A stretch of 64,000 nt of DNA from Verrucomicrobiota bacterium (GCA_026397915.1 JAPLTX010000059.1:124001-188000); one strand, 5' to 3'; shown: positions 25,290 through 34,356, counted from the first letter of the stretch. Numbers and translations are program-made. The notes: generated by a model from the sequence alone, not told the origin.

Positions 25290-26768
25290 TCAATGGCTGT
25301 GGTTCAAGTTTTGGTAGCAGTCCGACAGCGCGTCGTGGATTTGCCGGTAATGCTTGAATTGGCTGGCATAGAAGGCGGCGCGGTCCGCCGCGGGCTTCAA
25401 CTGCCGGTCGAGTTTCAGGCACTTGCGGACGGCCGCCACTTCATTTTTGAAAGCGCGGATTCCCACGCCTGCCAGCAACGCGCTTCCGAAGGAGGCATCG
25501 CATGAGGAGGGGCACTTGACGGGGGTGTTGAAGACGTCGCACACAATGCTGCTCCAGAGTGCGCTCTTCGCGCCGCCGCCGATCAAGATGAACTCGTGGA
25601 CCTTCAGGCCCATCTTCTCGATGGTGCGGTAGCAGTCCCTGAGCGAATAGGCCACGCCTTCCAGCAACGCCCGGGAGAAGTCGCCCCGCGAGTTGGCCAT
25701 GCTGACGCCGGTGAAACTGCCGCGCAGATTCGGGTCCCAGTAGGGCGAGCGCTCGCCTTGGAGATACGGATGAAAGAAGACGCCGTTGCTGCCGGGCTGC
25801 GACTGCGCGGCCAGATCGTCGAGTTCGTTGTAATGGGTTCCTGGCGCGCAGAACATGTCCCGATACCAACGTTGGCAGACGGCCGCGGAGTTGGTGGCGG
25901 TCACGGAATACCACATGCCCGGAACCACGTGCGAATAGGTCAGCGTCTCGGGATGCGGATGCGCCTCGGCGGTCATGACGTTGACGTTGCCGGCGGTGGC
26001 GAGTTTCAACACGCACTGGCCCGGTTCGATGGCGCCGGCGGCGTAATCTTCCACGGCCGAATCGCTCGCGCCCATGATGACCGGCAACCCTTCCGGCAGG
26101 CCAGTGTCGCGGGCGGCCTCGAGGCTGATCTTTCCCGCAATGTCTGTCGGCCGCGCGATGCGCGGAAGCGATTTCACGGGGACATCCGCCAGTGCGCAGA
26201 GCGCCTCCGACCAGCGGCTGTTCTTCATGTCCCAGAAAAGCGTGCCTTGCGCTTCGATGCTGTCGCAGGCCATTTCTCCCGTCAGCAGAAACCGGATGTA
26301 ATCCTTGACGAAGAGAATATGCCGGATCCGTTTCAACGCCTGCGGTTCCTTGTTCTTCAGCCAGAGCATCTGCGGCAATGTCCAAGTCGGCGTCGGCGCT
26401 TGGAAGGCGGTTTGGAAAATCAAATCGAAATGTTTCTCCTTCAGGAACTGACTTTCCTTCGCGCTACGCTGGTCGGTCCAGATAATGGTGGGGCGAATCA
26501 CTTGCAGCTTGTCGTCCAGCAACACGGCGCCGTGCGTATAGCTGTCCAGCGCCAACGCCGCGATTCGGTCGCGATGTTTCAGGCCCTTCAACACGCTGCA
26601 CATCGCCCGATGCCAGTCAGCGGGATCTTGTTCGGCCCAAGCTGGCTTCGGGTGGCTGGTCGGATATTCCGCCGACGCGGTCTCAACCACCGTGCCGGCG
26701 CCATCAATCAGCGTGACCTTGCAGCCGCCCGTTCCAAAATCTATGCCGAGCAACAAATCCTTCTTCAT
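25290..26768 (-). CDS. FGGY-family carbohydrate kinase (xylulokinase-like)
   Basis: This 492-residue two-domain sugar kinase has LLLGIDFGTGGCKVTLID (phosphate 1 region) at the start, IIWTDQRSAKE, the catalytic region GASDSAVEDYAAGAI, the C-terminal FGGY_C segment YLQGERSPYWDPNLRG and the adenosine motif LIGGGAKSALW. It should phosphorylate a pentulose, hexulose or polyol. The ATG at 26768 overlaps the IolB-like gene's TGA as ATGA, so this start is better than one five codons upstream. With the isomerase and aldolase genes it could make a ketose-1-phosphate that is then cleaved. The substrate cannot be fixed from sequence. Confidence 0.92.
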   Translation of the reverse strand: MKKDLLLGIDFGTGGCKVTLIDGAGTVVETASAEYPTSHPKPAWAEQDPADWHRAMCSVLKGLKHRDRIAALALDSYTHGAVLLDDKLQVIRPTIIWTDQRSAKESQFLKEKHFDLIFQTAFQAPTPTWTLPQMLWLKNKEPQALKRIRHILFVKDYIRFLLTGEMACDSIEAQGTLFWDMKNSRWSEALCALADVPVKSLPRIARPTDIAGKISLEAARDTGLPEGLPVIMGASDSAVEDYAAGAIEPGQCVLKLATAGNVNVMTAEAHPHPETLTYSHVVPGMWYSVTATNSAAVCQRWYRDMFCAPGTHYNELDDLAAQSQPGSNGVFFHPYLQGERSPYWDPNLRGSFTGVSMANSRGDFSRALLEGVAYSLRDCYRTIEKMGLKVHEFILIGGGAKSALWSSIVCDVFNTPVKCPSSCDASFGSALLAGVGIRAFKNEVAAVRKCLKLDRQLKPAADRAAFYASQFKHYRQIHDALSDCYQNLNHSH

Positions 26769-27562
26769 TTGCCCAGAATCCATTTGTGGTTCGGATCAAT
26801 CACCGAAACAAACTTGCGGTGGTTGCGGCCGGCCATGATCCAGAGGTAATACATCGTGTAACCGGGAGCGTTGATGACAGGATGATAGCCGCGCGGGATG
26901 AGCGTGGTATCGTTCTGTTTGACCGTGCAGGTGACATCCAGCGAACCGTCGTCCGTGTAGATCTTCTGGATGCCGTAGCCCTGCCCGGGGTTGAAGCGGA
27001 AGAAGTAAATCTCCTCCATGTCCACCTCGACGGGCAGGTTGTCGAAGTCGTGGCGGTGTGGCGGGTAGCTGGCGTGATTGCCCGACGGCACGAACGCCTC
27101 CCCGATGAAAAGGTGTGCCGCTGGAAACGCATCGGTCAGCATCAGGTAAGCGTCGCGCTGATAGTTTTCCTTGCCCAGATGGACCTCCTTGACCTGTTCG
27201 GGTGTGATCAGGTAGGCCGGCGTCTTCAGGCTGGAAGGCGAGGCGGCCCACGCGATCTCGACATCGCTTTCAGCGCGGATGAGATAGCGGAAGCTGCAGG
27301 GAACATAGACCGTGTGCGGCTTGCCGGAGAAAACATCTTTCCGGCCGCCGGTCTGGTTGAACTGGAAACCTTGGCCGGAGACCGAGCACTGGCCACCAAG
27401 AATGATGAGCGCGACCTCGCGCTGGCCGGAATCGGCGGAATACTCGTGGCCTTTCCGCAGGTTGATGATGCCGAACTCGGTCAATTGCAGTTCGCCGTCG
27501 CCGATGGACGCGATGCGGGTGAAGCCATCGCGACGCTGGTAGTGTCGCAGGTAGTTATTCAT
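26765..27562 (-). CDS. iolB: 5-deoxy-glucuronate isomerase-like protein (IolB family)
   Basis: The 265-residue bicupin protein has the IolB features: an N-terminal cupin with REVALIILGGQCSVSG and PHTVYVPC, and a C-terminal metal-binding cupin with SYPPHRHDF (two His), MEEIYFFRFNPGQGYG (Glu) and YHPVINAPGYTMYYLWIMAG (third His). IolB converts 5-deoxy-D-glucuronate to 2-deoxy-5-keto-gluconate in myo-inositol breakdown. Its start overlaps the PfkB gene by 8 nt and its stop overlaps the FGGY kinase gene. Together with the PfkB kinase and class II aldolase this gives a lower inositol pathway, but IolD is not in the operon. A related uronate isomerase role is the main alternative. Confidence 0.87.
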   Translation of the reverse strand: MNNYLRHYQRRDGFTRIASIGDGELQLTEFGIINLRKGHEYSADSGQREVALIILGGQCSVSGQGFQFNQTGGRKDVFSGKPHTVYVPCSFRYLIRAESDVEIAWAASPSSLKTPAYLITPEQVKEVHLGKENYQRDAYLMLTDAFPAAHLFIGEAFVPSGNHASYPPHRHDFDNLPVEVDMEEIYFFRFNPGQGYGIQKIYTDDGSLDVTCTVKQNDTTLIPRGYHPVINAPGYTMYYLWIMAGRNHRKFVSVIDPNHKWILGK

Positions 27563-28460
27563 GCTGTTTCAGAAATTCTTCCGTTGTTTTCAGATCGGGA
27601 ATGCCAGCCCGGCCGCCGAACCGTGTGCATTTCAACGCCGCAACAGCCGACGCGAACCGCAGGCACTCCAGCCATGTTCTGCCTCGAATGTATTCATAGG
27701 CGAACGCCCCGTGAAACACATCGCCAGCCCCGGTCGTATCAACCGCGTTGACTTTGAATGCGGGGCATCTGAAAAGCTCGCGTCCGTCAAAACCAACGGA
27801 GCCTGCGCTGCCCATTGTGACGGCGGAAAACTTGCAGTGCGCGACGAATAGCTTCTTCGCGGCCGCTTCCATGTCGGACTGTCCGGTGTAGCGGCGGGCG
27901 AATTTCTCGGAAGCAATGATGATGTCGGCAAGCTCAAGCAACTGTTCGATGCCGGGCACGAGCGTCCCGGCGTCAATCGAAACGACCACTCCATATTGGT
28001 GCGCGAGTTTGGCAGCAGCAATCGCGGCTTCGGTCTGGTGGCCATCAAGATGCAGGAGTTTGCTGTTTCTTATCAACTCCGGCGCGACCTCATTTGCTGA
28101 CAACGGCCGCGCCGTTCCTCGTGTCCAGGCAATGCTTCGTTTCCCGCTTTGCTTCTCGATCCAGCAGAAACCCGCCGCCGACTCGGCATCCTCGCGGGTC
28201 TTCATGCCACTGACATCCACACCTTCCGCGGCCAGCCCGGCGACGATATCGCGGCCCCGCTGATCGTTGCCAACGCAGCCGATGAAGGCCGTCGCTGCGC
28301 CCAGTCTCGCGGCGGCGGCGATGGCGTTAACGGAAGGGCCGCCGCCTTGGACCGCGCTCTGGAGGATTTCAACTTTGTCATCCAGCGGGATATGCGGGAC
28401 GAGACAGAGATAGTCCATGCCGCAGAATCCCAAACCGGTGATGGTGGCCTTCGCGCTCAT
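27555..28460 (-). CDS. PfkB-family sugar kinase
   Basis: The 301-residue ribokinase-fold protein has the N-terminal signature region (ESAVQGGGPSVNAIAAAARLG reads as the GGN-type sugar site) and the ATP/catalytic motif DTTGAGDVFHGAF near residue 245, including the base Asp. It begins MSAKATITGLGFCGMDYL. Substrates of this family include ribose, fructose-phosphates, 2-keto-3-deoxygluconate and the IolC substrate 2-deoxy-5-keto-gluconate. The adjacent overlapping IolB-like gene makes an IolC-like role plausible, but the family does not fix substrate by sequence alone. Overlap with the upstream MFS gene is 4 nt. Confidence 0.88.
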   Translation of the reverse strand: MSAKATITGLGFCGMDYLCLVPHIPLDDKVEILQSAVQGGGPSVNAIAAAARLGAATAFIGCVGNDQRGRDIVAGLAAEGVDVSGMKTREDAESAAGFCWIEKQSGKRSIAWTRGTARPLSANEVAPELIRNSKLLHLDGHQTEAAIAAAKLAHQYGVVVSIDAGTLVPGIEQLLELADIIIASEKFARRYTGQSDMEAAAKKLFVAHCKFSAVTMGSAGSVGFDGRELFRCPAFKVNAVDTTGAGDVFHGAFAYEYIRGRTWLECLRFASAVAALKCTRFGGRAGIPDLKTTEEFLKQHE

Positions 28461-29728
28461 TTCGTAGTCGGCTCCGAGCCGTCGGCTTGGGCCTCGTCAT
28501 AGTAATCGCGCCGGAAGGTTGTTTTCAACGCCAGCAGGATGATGAGTCCCGCAACGAAGTATGCCAGCGACAGCGACGCCAGCCCTGCCGTCAGGCCAAT
28601 GGTGGATTTCGCCCAGCCCAGCGCCACCGGCGCAAACGCACTGACAAAGAAAACGACCGCCAGCATGATGCCGACAGCGGAAGCGCGGAACCGAGGTTCG
28701 ATCACGTCAAAGAGCGCGGCGTAGAGGTTCGAGTCATAGATTCCCCGGAACAATCCGAACCCGGCCAGCCCGACGTAGCAGAGGATGAGATTGTCCGTCA
28801 GGCCCATCAGGCAGATGAACGGCGCACCCAGAAACAGACCGACGTATTCCACCTCCAACCGCACCGTGCGCCGGCGCATCGCCAACATATCGGAAACCTT
28901 GCCGCCGAGCAGCACGCCGATCATGGCGGCCACGTGATGGTAGAACATCGAAGAGAACCCGGCATTGGGCAGCGACAGCTTGAACTTCTCGTGGAGAAAC
29001 GACGGCATCCACGTGATGTAACCGATGCCCGCGAACAGGAATAAACTGAACGCCAGCCATAAGGCCCACACCGTCGGCTTGCCCGCGATGGCTTTGAGGA
29101 CAACGGACAGCGGCAGCCGTTCTGATTTGGTTTTTGCGACCGCTTCTTCCGTCAGGCCAACATCTTTTAGCCGCGCCATGATGACGAACGCCAGCACGAT
29201 GCCCGCCGCGCCGAAGACGTAGAACGCCGACCGCCAGCCGAAGTGCTCGCCGATCCAGCCTGCGATGAATCCGCTTGCGATCAGCCCCACATAAAGCGCC
29301 GTTTGATGGATGGACATGGCCATCGCCCGCGTCTTGTGGTGGTATTGGCCGATGAGGGAATTGGCCGACGGAAAGTAGAACGCCTCACCACCACCCGTGG
29401 CGATGCTGCGGAACACAATCAAACTCGCGAGGCCCGTGGTCGCGCCCGAAAGAATGGTGCCCGCGCTCCAAACCAACAGGCTCCAGAACACGATCCATTT
29501 GCGCCGGGAAATGTCACCGAGGTAGCCGGCCACCGGCACCAGCAGCGCATAACACCAAAGAAAGATCGAAGCGACCAGTCCCGCCTGCACGGGGCTGAGC
29601 TTCAGGTCGGCGGACAACAACGGCAGCACGACGTTGTAGGCCTGCCGGTCGGCTTGGTTGAAAAAGAACGCGAACCAGAGCAGAACGATCAGTTCCCACT
29701 TGTAGGGAAGAAACTTCTTCGTGGTCAT
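28457..29728 (-). CDS. MFS transporter, sugar-acid/phosphate (ACS/OPA)-type
   Basis: This 423-residue, twelve-helix transporter has the early segment FFFNQADRQAYNVVLPLLSADL, typical of the anion:cation symporter/hexuronate group. It has a loop motif GYLGDISRRKWIVFWSLLVWS and a second-half motif GGKVSDMLAMRR. Homologues such as ExuT and DgoT carry hexuronates and aldonates with protons. The gene is second in the catabolic operon, 30 nt after the oxidoreductase gene and overlapping the PfkB gene by 4 nt. An acidic sugar as substrate would fit a deoxy-glucuronate isomerase-like enzyme in the same operon, though this is inference. Confidence 0.87.
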   Translation of the reverse strand: MTTKKFLPYKWELIVLLWFAFFFNQADRQAYNVVLPLLSADLKLSPVQAGLVASIFLWCYALLVPVAGYLGDISRRKWIVFWSLLVWSAGTILSGATTGLASLIVFRSIATGGGEAFYFPSANSLIGQYHHKTRAMAMSIHQTALYVGLIASGFIAGWIGEHFGWRSAFYVFGAAGIVLAFVIMARLKDVGLTEEAVAKTKSERLPLSVVLKAIAGKPTVWALWLAFSLFLFAGIGYITWMPSFLHEKFKLSLPNAGFSSMFYHHVAAMIGVLLGGKVSDMLAMRRRTVRLEVEYVGLFLGAPFICLMGLTDNLILCYVGLAGFGLFRGIYDSNLYAALFDVIEPRFRASAVGIMLAVVFFVSAFAPVALGWAKSTIGLTAGLASLSLAYFVAGLIILLALKTTFRRDYYDEAQADGSEPTTK

Positions 29729-29758
29729 GTCGTCGTCATCTTCCTCGCTGGCATGGCG

Positions 29759-31069
29759 CTAGTCTTTGCCGGGCACGGGCGGTTTGTTCTCCGTCGGCAG
29801 GTCAATGTCCCCCGCACCTTCGAAATCCGCCGCGGCGGGTTTGAATGCGAGGTTGTAGAACGGCGATTCCGTCTGCGTGAGCAGGTCCGAAAGCCGCACG
29901 ATCTGGCCGGTGTAGGCGGAGATGCGGCCCATGATTGCCGTCGCGGTGGAGGTGGCGACGTTCTCACCCTCGTTCAGCACGTTGCCCTCGAGGATGCTAT
30001 TGAGCATATCGGCGTGTTCCAGATCGTAGGGACTGCCCTCATGTCCAACATCCTCAAAGGCCACTTCCTTGCCGTCAAAACGGCGCACTTTGCCGCCACC
30101 GAGAATCTCCGCCGCGTCGGTGGTGAGAAACTCGCCCACACGATCATAACACCCCGGAATCTGGCGGCTCAGGCTGTGGATGTGCACGCCCTCGCCGGAA
30201 TCGTAGTCCACGCTGAAGAAATCATACTGGTTACCCGTCGGCCGCCGCAGGCGCGCGCCGACGCCGATGGCCGTGAGCGGCGGCCGTCCGATGAACCAGT
30301 TGGCGACATCAATGTTATGCACGTGCTGCTCGACAATATGGTCGCCGGACATCTCCGCCCAGTTCATCCAGTTGTTGGCCATGTAACCAGCGTTCGTATC
30401 GGTCGCTCGCCGCGGGCGGATGCTGCCGCGAGCCTGGCACCAATAGACCGCGCCGCCCAGAATCTTTCCGAGTTGCCCTTTTTGCAGCGCAAGGGCTTGG
30501 CGCAGGTAACTGGCTTGGTGACGCCGCTGGGTGCCAGCCACCAGCGCGAGCTTCTTGGTTTTAGCTGACGCAGCCGCTGCCAGAAACTTACGGATGCCCG
30601 GTGGGTCAACCGCCACCGGCTTTTCGGCAAAGATGTGCTTGCCTGCCGCCCCAGATGCCGCGACATGCACGGGCCGGAACGCCGGCGGCGCAGCCAGGAT
30701 CACAAGCTCGCACTCGGTCTCCAGCAGCTTCTTGTAGCTGCCGCCGCCGCCGAAGGCGAACTTCTCATCAGCGCCATATTTCTTCGCCGCTGCCTGCGCC
30801 TGGTCGAGGAAGTAGTCGGCCGTAGCCACGAGCCGGACCTCGACGCCGAGTGATTTCGCGGCGTTCCTGAGATTCTCAAATGCAGCCCGCGCGCGCCTGC
30901 CCGACCCGATCATCCCCACCTTGAAGAGCCGCGCCGCGCCTTGTCCGGTTACGACCGTTGGCACCGACGCCATCACAGCCGAAAGCGATGCTGCCGACTT
31001 GATGAATTCTCTACGGTTTTGAATGGTGGTTCTCTCCTGTCCAAGATTTGTGTCGCTGGAGGCTTTCAT
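29759..31069 (-). CDS. Gfo/Idh/MocA-family oxidoreductase with Tat signal
   Basis: The 436-residue protein begins with a twin-arginine leader, NRREFIKSAASLSAVMASV, then a Rossmann NAD(P) motif VGMIGSGRRARAAFENL and the Gfo-type motif ILAAPPAFRPVHVAA..KHIFAEKPVAVD, where EKP carries the catalytic Lys. The C-terminal half (from about 190) is the substrate domain with HNIDVANWFIGRPP. The start at 31069 is chosen because an upstream ATG would add 26 residues ahead of the Tat leader. Exported relatives with bound NADP occur widely in Verrucomicrobiota and Planctomycetota and include glycosidase-type members. It is the first gene of the 14-gene operon and lies divergent to the AraC regulator. Confidence 0.9.
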   Translation of the reverse strand: MKASSDTNLGQERTTIQNRREFIKSAASLSAVMASVPTVVTGQGAARLFKVGMIGSGRRARAAFENLRNAAKSLGVEVRLVATADYFLDQAQAAAKKYGADEKFAFGGGGSYKKLLETECELVILAAPPAFRPVHVAASGAAGKHIFAEKPVAVDPPGIRKFLAAAASAKTKKLALVAGTQRRHQASYLRQALALQKGQLGKILGGAVYWCQARGSIRPRRATDTNAGYMANNWMNWAEMSGDHIVEQHVHNIDVANWFIGRPPLTAIGVGARLRRPTGNQYDFFSVDYDSGEGVHIHSLSRQIPGCYDRVGEFLTTDAAEILGGGKVRRFDGKEVAFEDVGHEGSPYDLEHADMLNSILEGNVLNEGENVATSTATAIMGRISAYTGQIVRLSDLLTQTESPFYNLAFKPAAADFEGAGDIDLPTENKPPVPGKD

Positions 31070-31182
31070 GGTGGCGATTGCTATCGCAAAATGCTCCTTG
31101 TGGTCAATGCAAGGACGCGTAAACTTTGTAAGAGTTTTCGTCACCACTCAAAATACATTAACTAGCCGAGAGAAACCAACCA
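31070..31182. promoter_or_regulatory. Divergent promoter region between catabolic operon and its regulator
   Basis: This 113-bp gap separates the start of the 14-gene minus-strand operon from the plus-strand AraC-type regulator gene. It is noticeably AT-richer than the flanks, for example around 31121-31160. Promoters for both directions and the regulator's operator should lie here. I could not fix a convincing -35/-10 pair or operator repeat by eye. Confidence 0.45.
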
Positions 31183-32346
31183 ATGCTTGCCTGCAAACGC
31201 CCACAAATCGCACTGCTCGTTGATACCGCAACTGATTGGGGGCGGCGAATCATCCGCGGCATCGCGCGCTACGCCCAGGAACAAGGCGGATGGCATCTCT
31301 GGCTGGAGCAACGCTGCCAACACGCCCCCGGTCGCCTGCCATCCGGCTGGCGCGGTGATGGAATTATTGCGCGGGTGGCCGATCGCTCGCTGGCCCGGCA
31401 TCTCACCGCGTCACGATCCATCGTTGTCAATGTTTCCGCTGCCAGAATTCCAGGCGTGGATTTTCCTACAGTCACGGCCGATCTTGCCGTTGCGGCGCGG
31501 CTGGCGGTGGAGCACCTCCTGAATCAGGGCTTTCGCAACTTCGGCTACTTTTCTCCGCTGGGCCTGTCCTACGTCGAGGTTCACTACGAAAGCTTCGTGC
31601 ACACGTTGGCCAAAGCGGGCCACGACTGCTCGCTTTTTGCGGCGCGTCGTAGCGCAAGCCCTCACGCGACGTGGCGCAAACGACAGAAGAATCTTCAACA
31701 TTGGCTCAAATCGTTGCCCAAACCCGTGGCCATTCTTACCTGGACCAGCGAACGTGGACGCGAGGTGCTCCATGCCTGTCGCGAACTCGGTCTGCTCGTC
31801 CCCGAACAGGTCGCCGTGCTTGGCGGTGATGAAGACGTCCTGTTGTGCCAGACGAGCAACCCGCCGCTTTCGGCCGTCGCGTTGACGTCCGAACGCATCG
31901 GTTACGAAGCCGCATCCTTGCTCGATCGCTTGCTGAAGGGCACGCGCCCGCCGGCCGCCCCCATTCTGATCGAGCCGACGCGTGTGGTCGTGCGGCAATC
32001 CACCGACACGCTGGCCATCAACGACCGACATCTCGCGCAGGCCATTGGTTTCATCCGCAACCATGCCGCCGAACCGATTCAGGTCAGCGACATCTTGCAC
32101 GTGGCAGCCATGTCCCGCAGCAGCTTGGAGCGTCGTTTCCAGCAAACATTGGGGCGCAGCCCGGCTGAGGAGATCCGGCGGGTGCGCTTGGAACGCGTCA
32201 AGCAACTCCTCGCCGACACCGACATGCCTGTTCCCGACGTGGCCGACGCCTCCGGTTTCCAATCGCGCGAGTATTTAGCATGCGCGTTCAAACGTGCCAC
32301 GAAGATGACGCCGCGGGAATACCGCGCGCGCGTTCGCGGTCGATGA
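31183..32346 (+). CDS. XylR-type transcriptional regulator (LacI-like sensor + AraC HTH)
   Basis: This 387-residue protein has an N-terminal periplasmic-binding-protein-like sensor domain (about 1-270), as in E. coli XylR, starting QIALLVDTATDWGRRIIRGIARYA and including VAVLGGDEDVLLCQTSNPPLSAVAL. An AraC-family double helix-turn-helix follows (about 285-385) with MSRSSLERRFQQTLGRSPAEEIRRVRL and VADASGFQSREYLACAFKRATKMTPREYR. Such regulators bind a sugar in the cytoplasm and usually activate a neighbouring operon. Its position, divergent from the 14-gene catabolic operon, makes that operon its probable target. The inducer is probably the operon's substrate. Confidence 0.92.
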   Translation: MLACKRPQIALLVDTATDWGRRIIRGIARYAQEQGGWHLWLEQRCQHAPGRLPSGWRGDGIIARVADRSLARHLTASRSIVVNVSAARIPGVDFPTVTADLAVAARLAVEHLLNQGFRNFGYFSPLGLSYVEVHYESFVHTLAKAGHDCSLFAARRSASPHATWRKRQKNLQHWLKSLPKPVAILTWTSERGREVLHACRELGLLVPEQVAVLGGDEDVLLCQTSNPPLSAVALTSERIGYEAASLLDRLLKGTRPPAAPILIEPTRVVVRQSTDTLAINDRHLAQAIGFIRNHAAEPIQVSDILHVAAMSRSSLERRFQQTLGRSPAEEIRRVRLERVKQLLADTDMPVPDVADASGFQSREYLACAFKRATKMTPREYRARVRGR

Positions 32347-32699
32347 ACCTTTTTGGTCCGCGTGGCATGACGCTACGGCGCGAATCGTTGACGACAAGGC
32401 CATCGTTTCCAGCGCGAACATGGAGCAACCCATCTCTGTCTGCTACGCTTGGGTGTCAAACCCTGACAGCAATCTCTGCAATAACGGTGCTCCCCCGCTT
32501 CGCAGTTCCGCACCGATGACTGGCCGGTGTCTTTCGAAAAACCGCAAAGGCAACATTAAGGTCGTCCACCGCACGCGAGTCAGACAAAATTGTTACCTTC
32601 TTGCGACGAAAACGTCTCTCCGAGCCGTTCCGAGATTCGTCGTTGCGCCAACTTGCCAACCGGACGGGCAATTTCCTTCGAGGCAAACTCCGATCCGGT
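32347..32699. other. Convergent intergenic region, no gene seen
   Basis: These 353 bp lie between the convergent regulator and lipoprotein genes. Short open frames occur on both strands but show no domain, no ribosome site and biased, low-complexity composition. No strong hairpin with a T-run was found. The stretch could hold weak terminators or decayed coding sequence. Confidence 0.4.
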
Positions 32700-33212
32700 T
32701 TAGCGACCTGCGGGCTTGGAAGGCTGCGCGCCAATTTTCGCATCTCCACCGCCTGCGGGGCCGGTGAGTCGGCCGAGATCAATCATCATGGCGTTGAGGG
32801 TCTCCATCTTCACGCGCATTTTCTCGGAGGACAACAGCCTGCCTGACGCATTCTTCATCGCGTTCCATTGCCGGATCAGGCTGCTGTAATCCAAGCCGAT
32901 GTTGCCGTCCGGCTGCCAAGCGCGCACCGCACGAAGAAACCGGCCCGCCTCCGTCGCAAAGAAACGGACGGTGTCCGCCGCGTTTGTGTCATACGTGGCT
33001 GCCATGTTCATGCTCTTGTTTGCGAGGTAGGATTCTGGCCGCAGCGCCAATTCCTGCAAACTGGCGGCGACACCTTCGATTTTGGTTGCGGCCTCGGCGA
33101 TCTTGTCTCGGTCTTCGTAACGGAACCCCCAGCCCGCCGACGGATTGGTAGCGCAACCCGCTGCTGCAAACACAGCCAGCGCTATAATCGTTTTTGTCAC
33201 AGTCAGTTTCAT
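32700..33212 (-). CDS. Putative lipoprotein, function unknown
   Basis: The 170-residue protein has a lipoprotein signal, MKLTVTKTIIALAVFAAAGC, with a lipobox ending AAGC that puts the lipidated cysteine at residue 20. The start at 33212 fits this signal and has AAAGG about 7 nt upstream. The mature part looks helical (DKIAEAATKIEGVAASLQEL and RRFL-type heptads) and ends in a Gly/Pro-rich tail. I do not recognise a family. It follows a DUF4380-like secreted protein gene by 61 bp in the same direction and may be cotranscribed with it. Confidence 0.75.
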   Translation of the reverse strand: MKLTVTKTIIALAVFAAAGCATNPSAGWGFRYEDRDKIAEAATKIEGVAASLQELALRPESYLANKSMNMAATYDTNAADTVRFFATEAGRFLRAVRAWQPDGNIGLDYSSLIRQWNAMKNASGRLLSSEKMRVKMETLNAMMIDLGRLTGPAGGGDAKIGAQPSKPAGR

Positions 33213-33273
33213 TGCCAACCTTTCTTTCAGCGCCACGACGCCACCGGAATTCGGCTGCGTGTGAGCGCCAACC

Positions 33274-34254
33274 TTACTTGATTCCTTCCACCAACGGCCG
33301 GATGTGTTTGTCAATTGCGGCTTCGTCGCCGGCTGCCACACGCGGCACGTTGGTGAACAGATGCCACTGCTCAACATGCTCCACCGACTTGCCTGGCGCA
33401 AGATCACCAACCGGGCCGAGCGATTCCACCTCCAGCATGTCTTGGTTGGTGAACGTCTCCATGTTGCAACCGTTGTCGGGGTAAGCCGCGCCGCGCCTGT
33501 GTTCGATCGCCTTGACGAAAAGCAGCCCGTTGCGCAGGTAACCGATCCATTTCTCTTGGTGCGCCAAGCCGATCTTCGTCGGGCCTTTCTGCGCGTCCTG
33601 CGACAACGTGATGTAGCGTGTGCCCCATCGCCAGCGCGCGTCGGCGAAATCCGTGTAGGCCCAGATCGTCATGAACTGGTTGGGCTGCAACTCCTCGTCG
33701 TGCGTTTTCTTCGCCGGCAGCGGGATGATCTCCATGCCGCCCGGCGCCATCACCGTCAACGCCCACGGCGCGACGCGGACCTTCTTCTTGCCGATGTTCT
33801 TGAGCCGGTGCACGACTGTGACGTGGTTGGCCTTCGCGTCTAGTGTGATGTCCATCTCCTTCTGGATGCCATTGGGCGTCTCCGGCGCGGGGACGAACCG
33901 GACGCTGTTCGGGCCGAACTTCTTCGACGCCACCGGCGTGTTGTCGGGGAAATAGCTGAACGGCATGCCTTCCGGCGCGAGCCAGAGCCGGTGGCCGCCG
34001 CGGATTTGCCAATCCTTCTCACCGCACTTGCCCATCTGCGCGTCGTAGTTCTTGAAGACGTTCTCGCCACCGACCGGACCGATGAAAATCACGCGCGGCC
34101 CGATGTCCAGCGTGACGATCAGTTCCATCTGCTTATTGGCGAGCTTGAGGTTGTTCTTCCAGCCTTTGTATTCGACGGTTTCCATGGCGACCTCCGCGGT
34201 TTGCGCGGCGACGGCCGCCGCAAGAAGGGTTGCTAAACCAGCAGTTGTTTTCAT
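33274..34254 (-). CDS. Secreted DUF4380-like / aldose-epimerase-like protein
   Basis: This 326-residue protein has an Ala-rich N-terminal signal (MKTTAGLATLLAAAVAAQTA). The rest resembles the DUF4380 group of galactose-mutarotase-like beta-sandwich proteins: LANKQMELIVTLDIGPRVIFIG, GHRLWLAPEGMPFSYFPDN, a middle block ending PGGMEIIPLP and the C-terminal LEVESLGPVGDLAPGKSVEHVEQWHLF. The fold binds sugars in related proteins, but no enzymatic activity is established for the group. The ribosome site GAAGAGGAG precedes the ATG by a few nt. It is divergent from smpB. Confidence 0.8.
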   Translation of the reverse strand: MKTTAGLATLLAAAVAAQTAEVAMETVEYKGWKNNLKLANKQMELIVTLDIGPRVIFIGPVGGENVFKNYDAQMGKCGEKDWQIRGGHRLWLAPEGMPFSYFPDNTPVASKKFGPNSVRFVPAPETPNGIQKEMDITLDAKANHVTVVHRLKNIGKKKVRVAPWALTVMAPGGMEIIPLPAKKTHDEELQPNQFMTIWAYTDFADARWRWGTRYITLSQDAQKGPTKIGLAHQEKWIGYLRNGLLFVKAIEHRRGAAYPDNGCNMETFTNQDMLEVESLGPVGDLAPGKSVEHVEQWHLFTNVPRVAAGDEAAIDKHIRPLVEGIK

Positions 34255-34356
34255 GTCACTCCTCTTCGCGTCGTTCCAATGCAGCTTGGAACTGTCGAGT
34301 TTCTAACGACCACCGCCGGTTTTTACCAGAGCAAAATGGCAACTGTGCCGTTTAGC

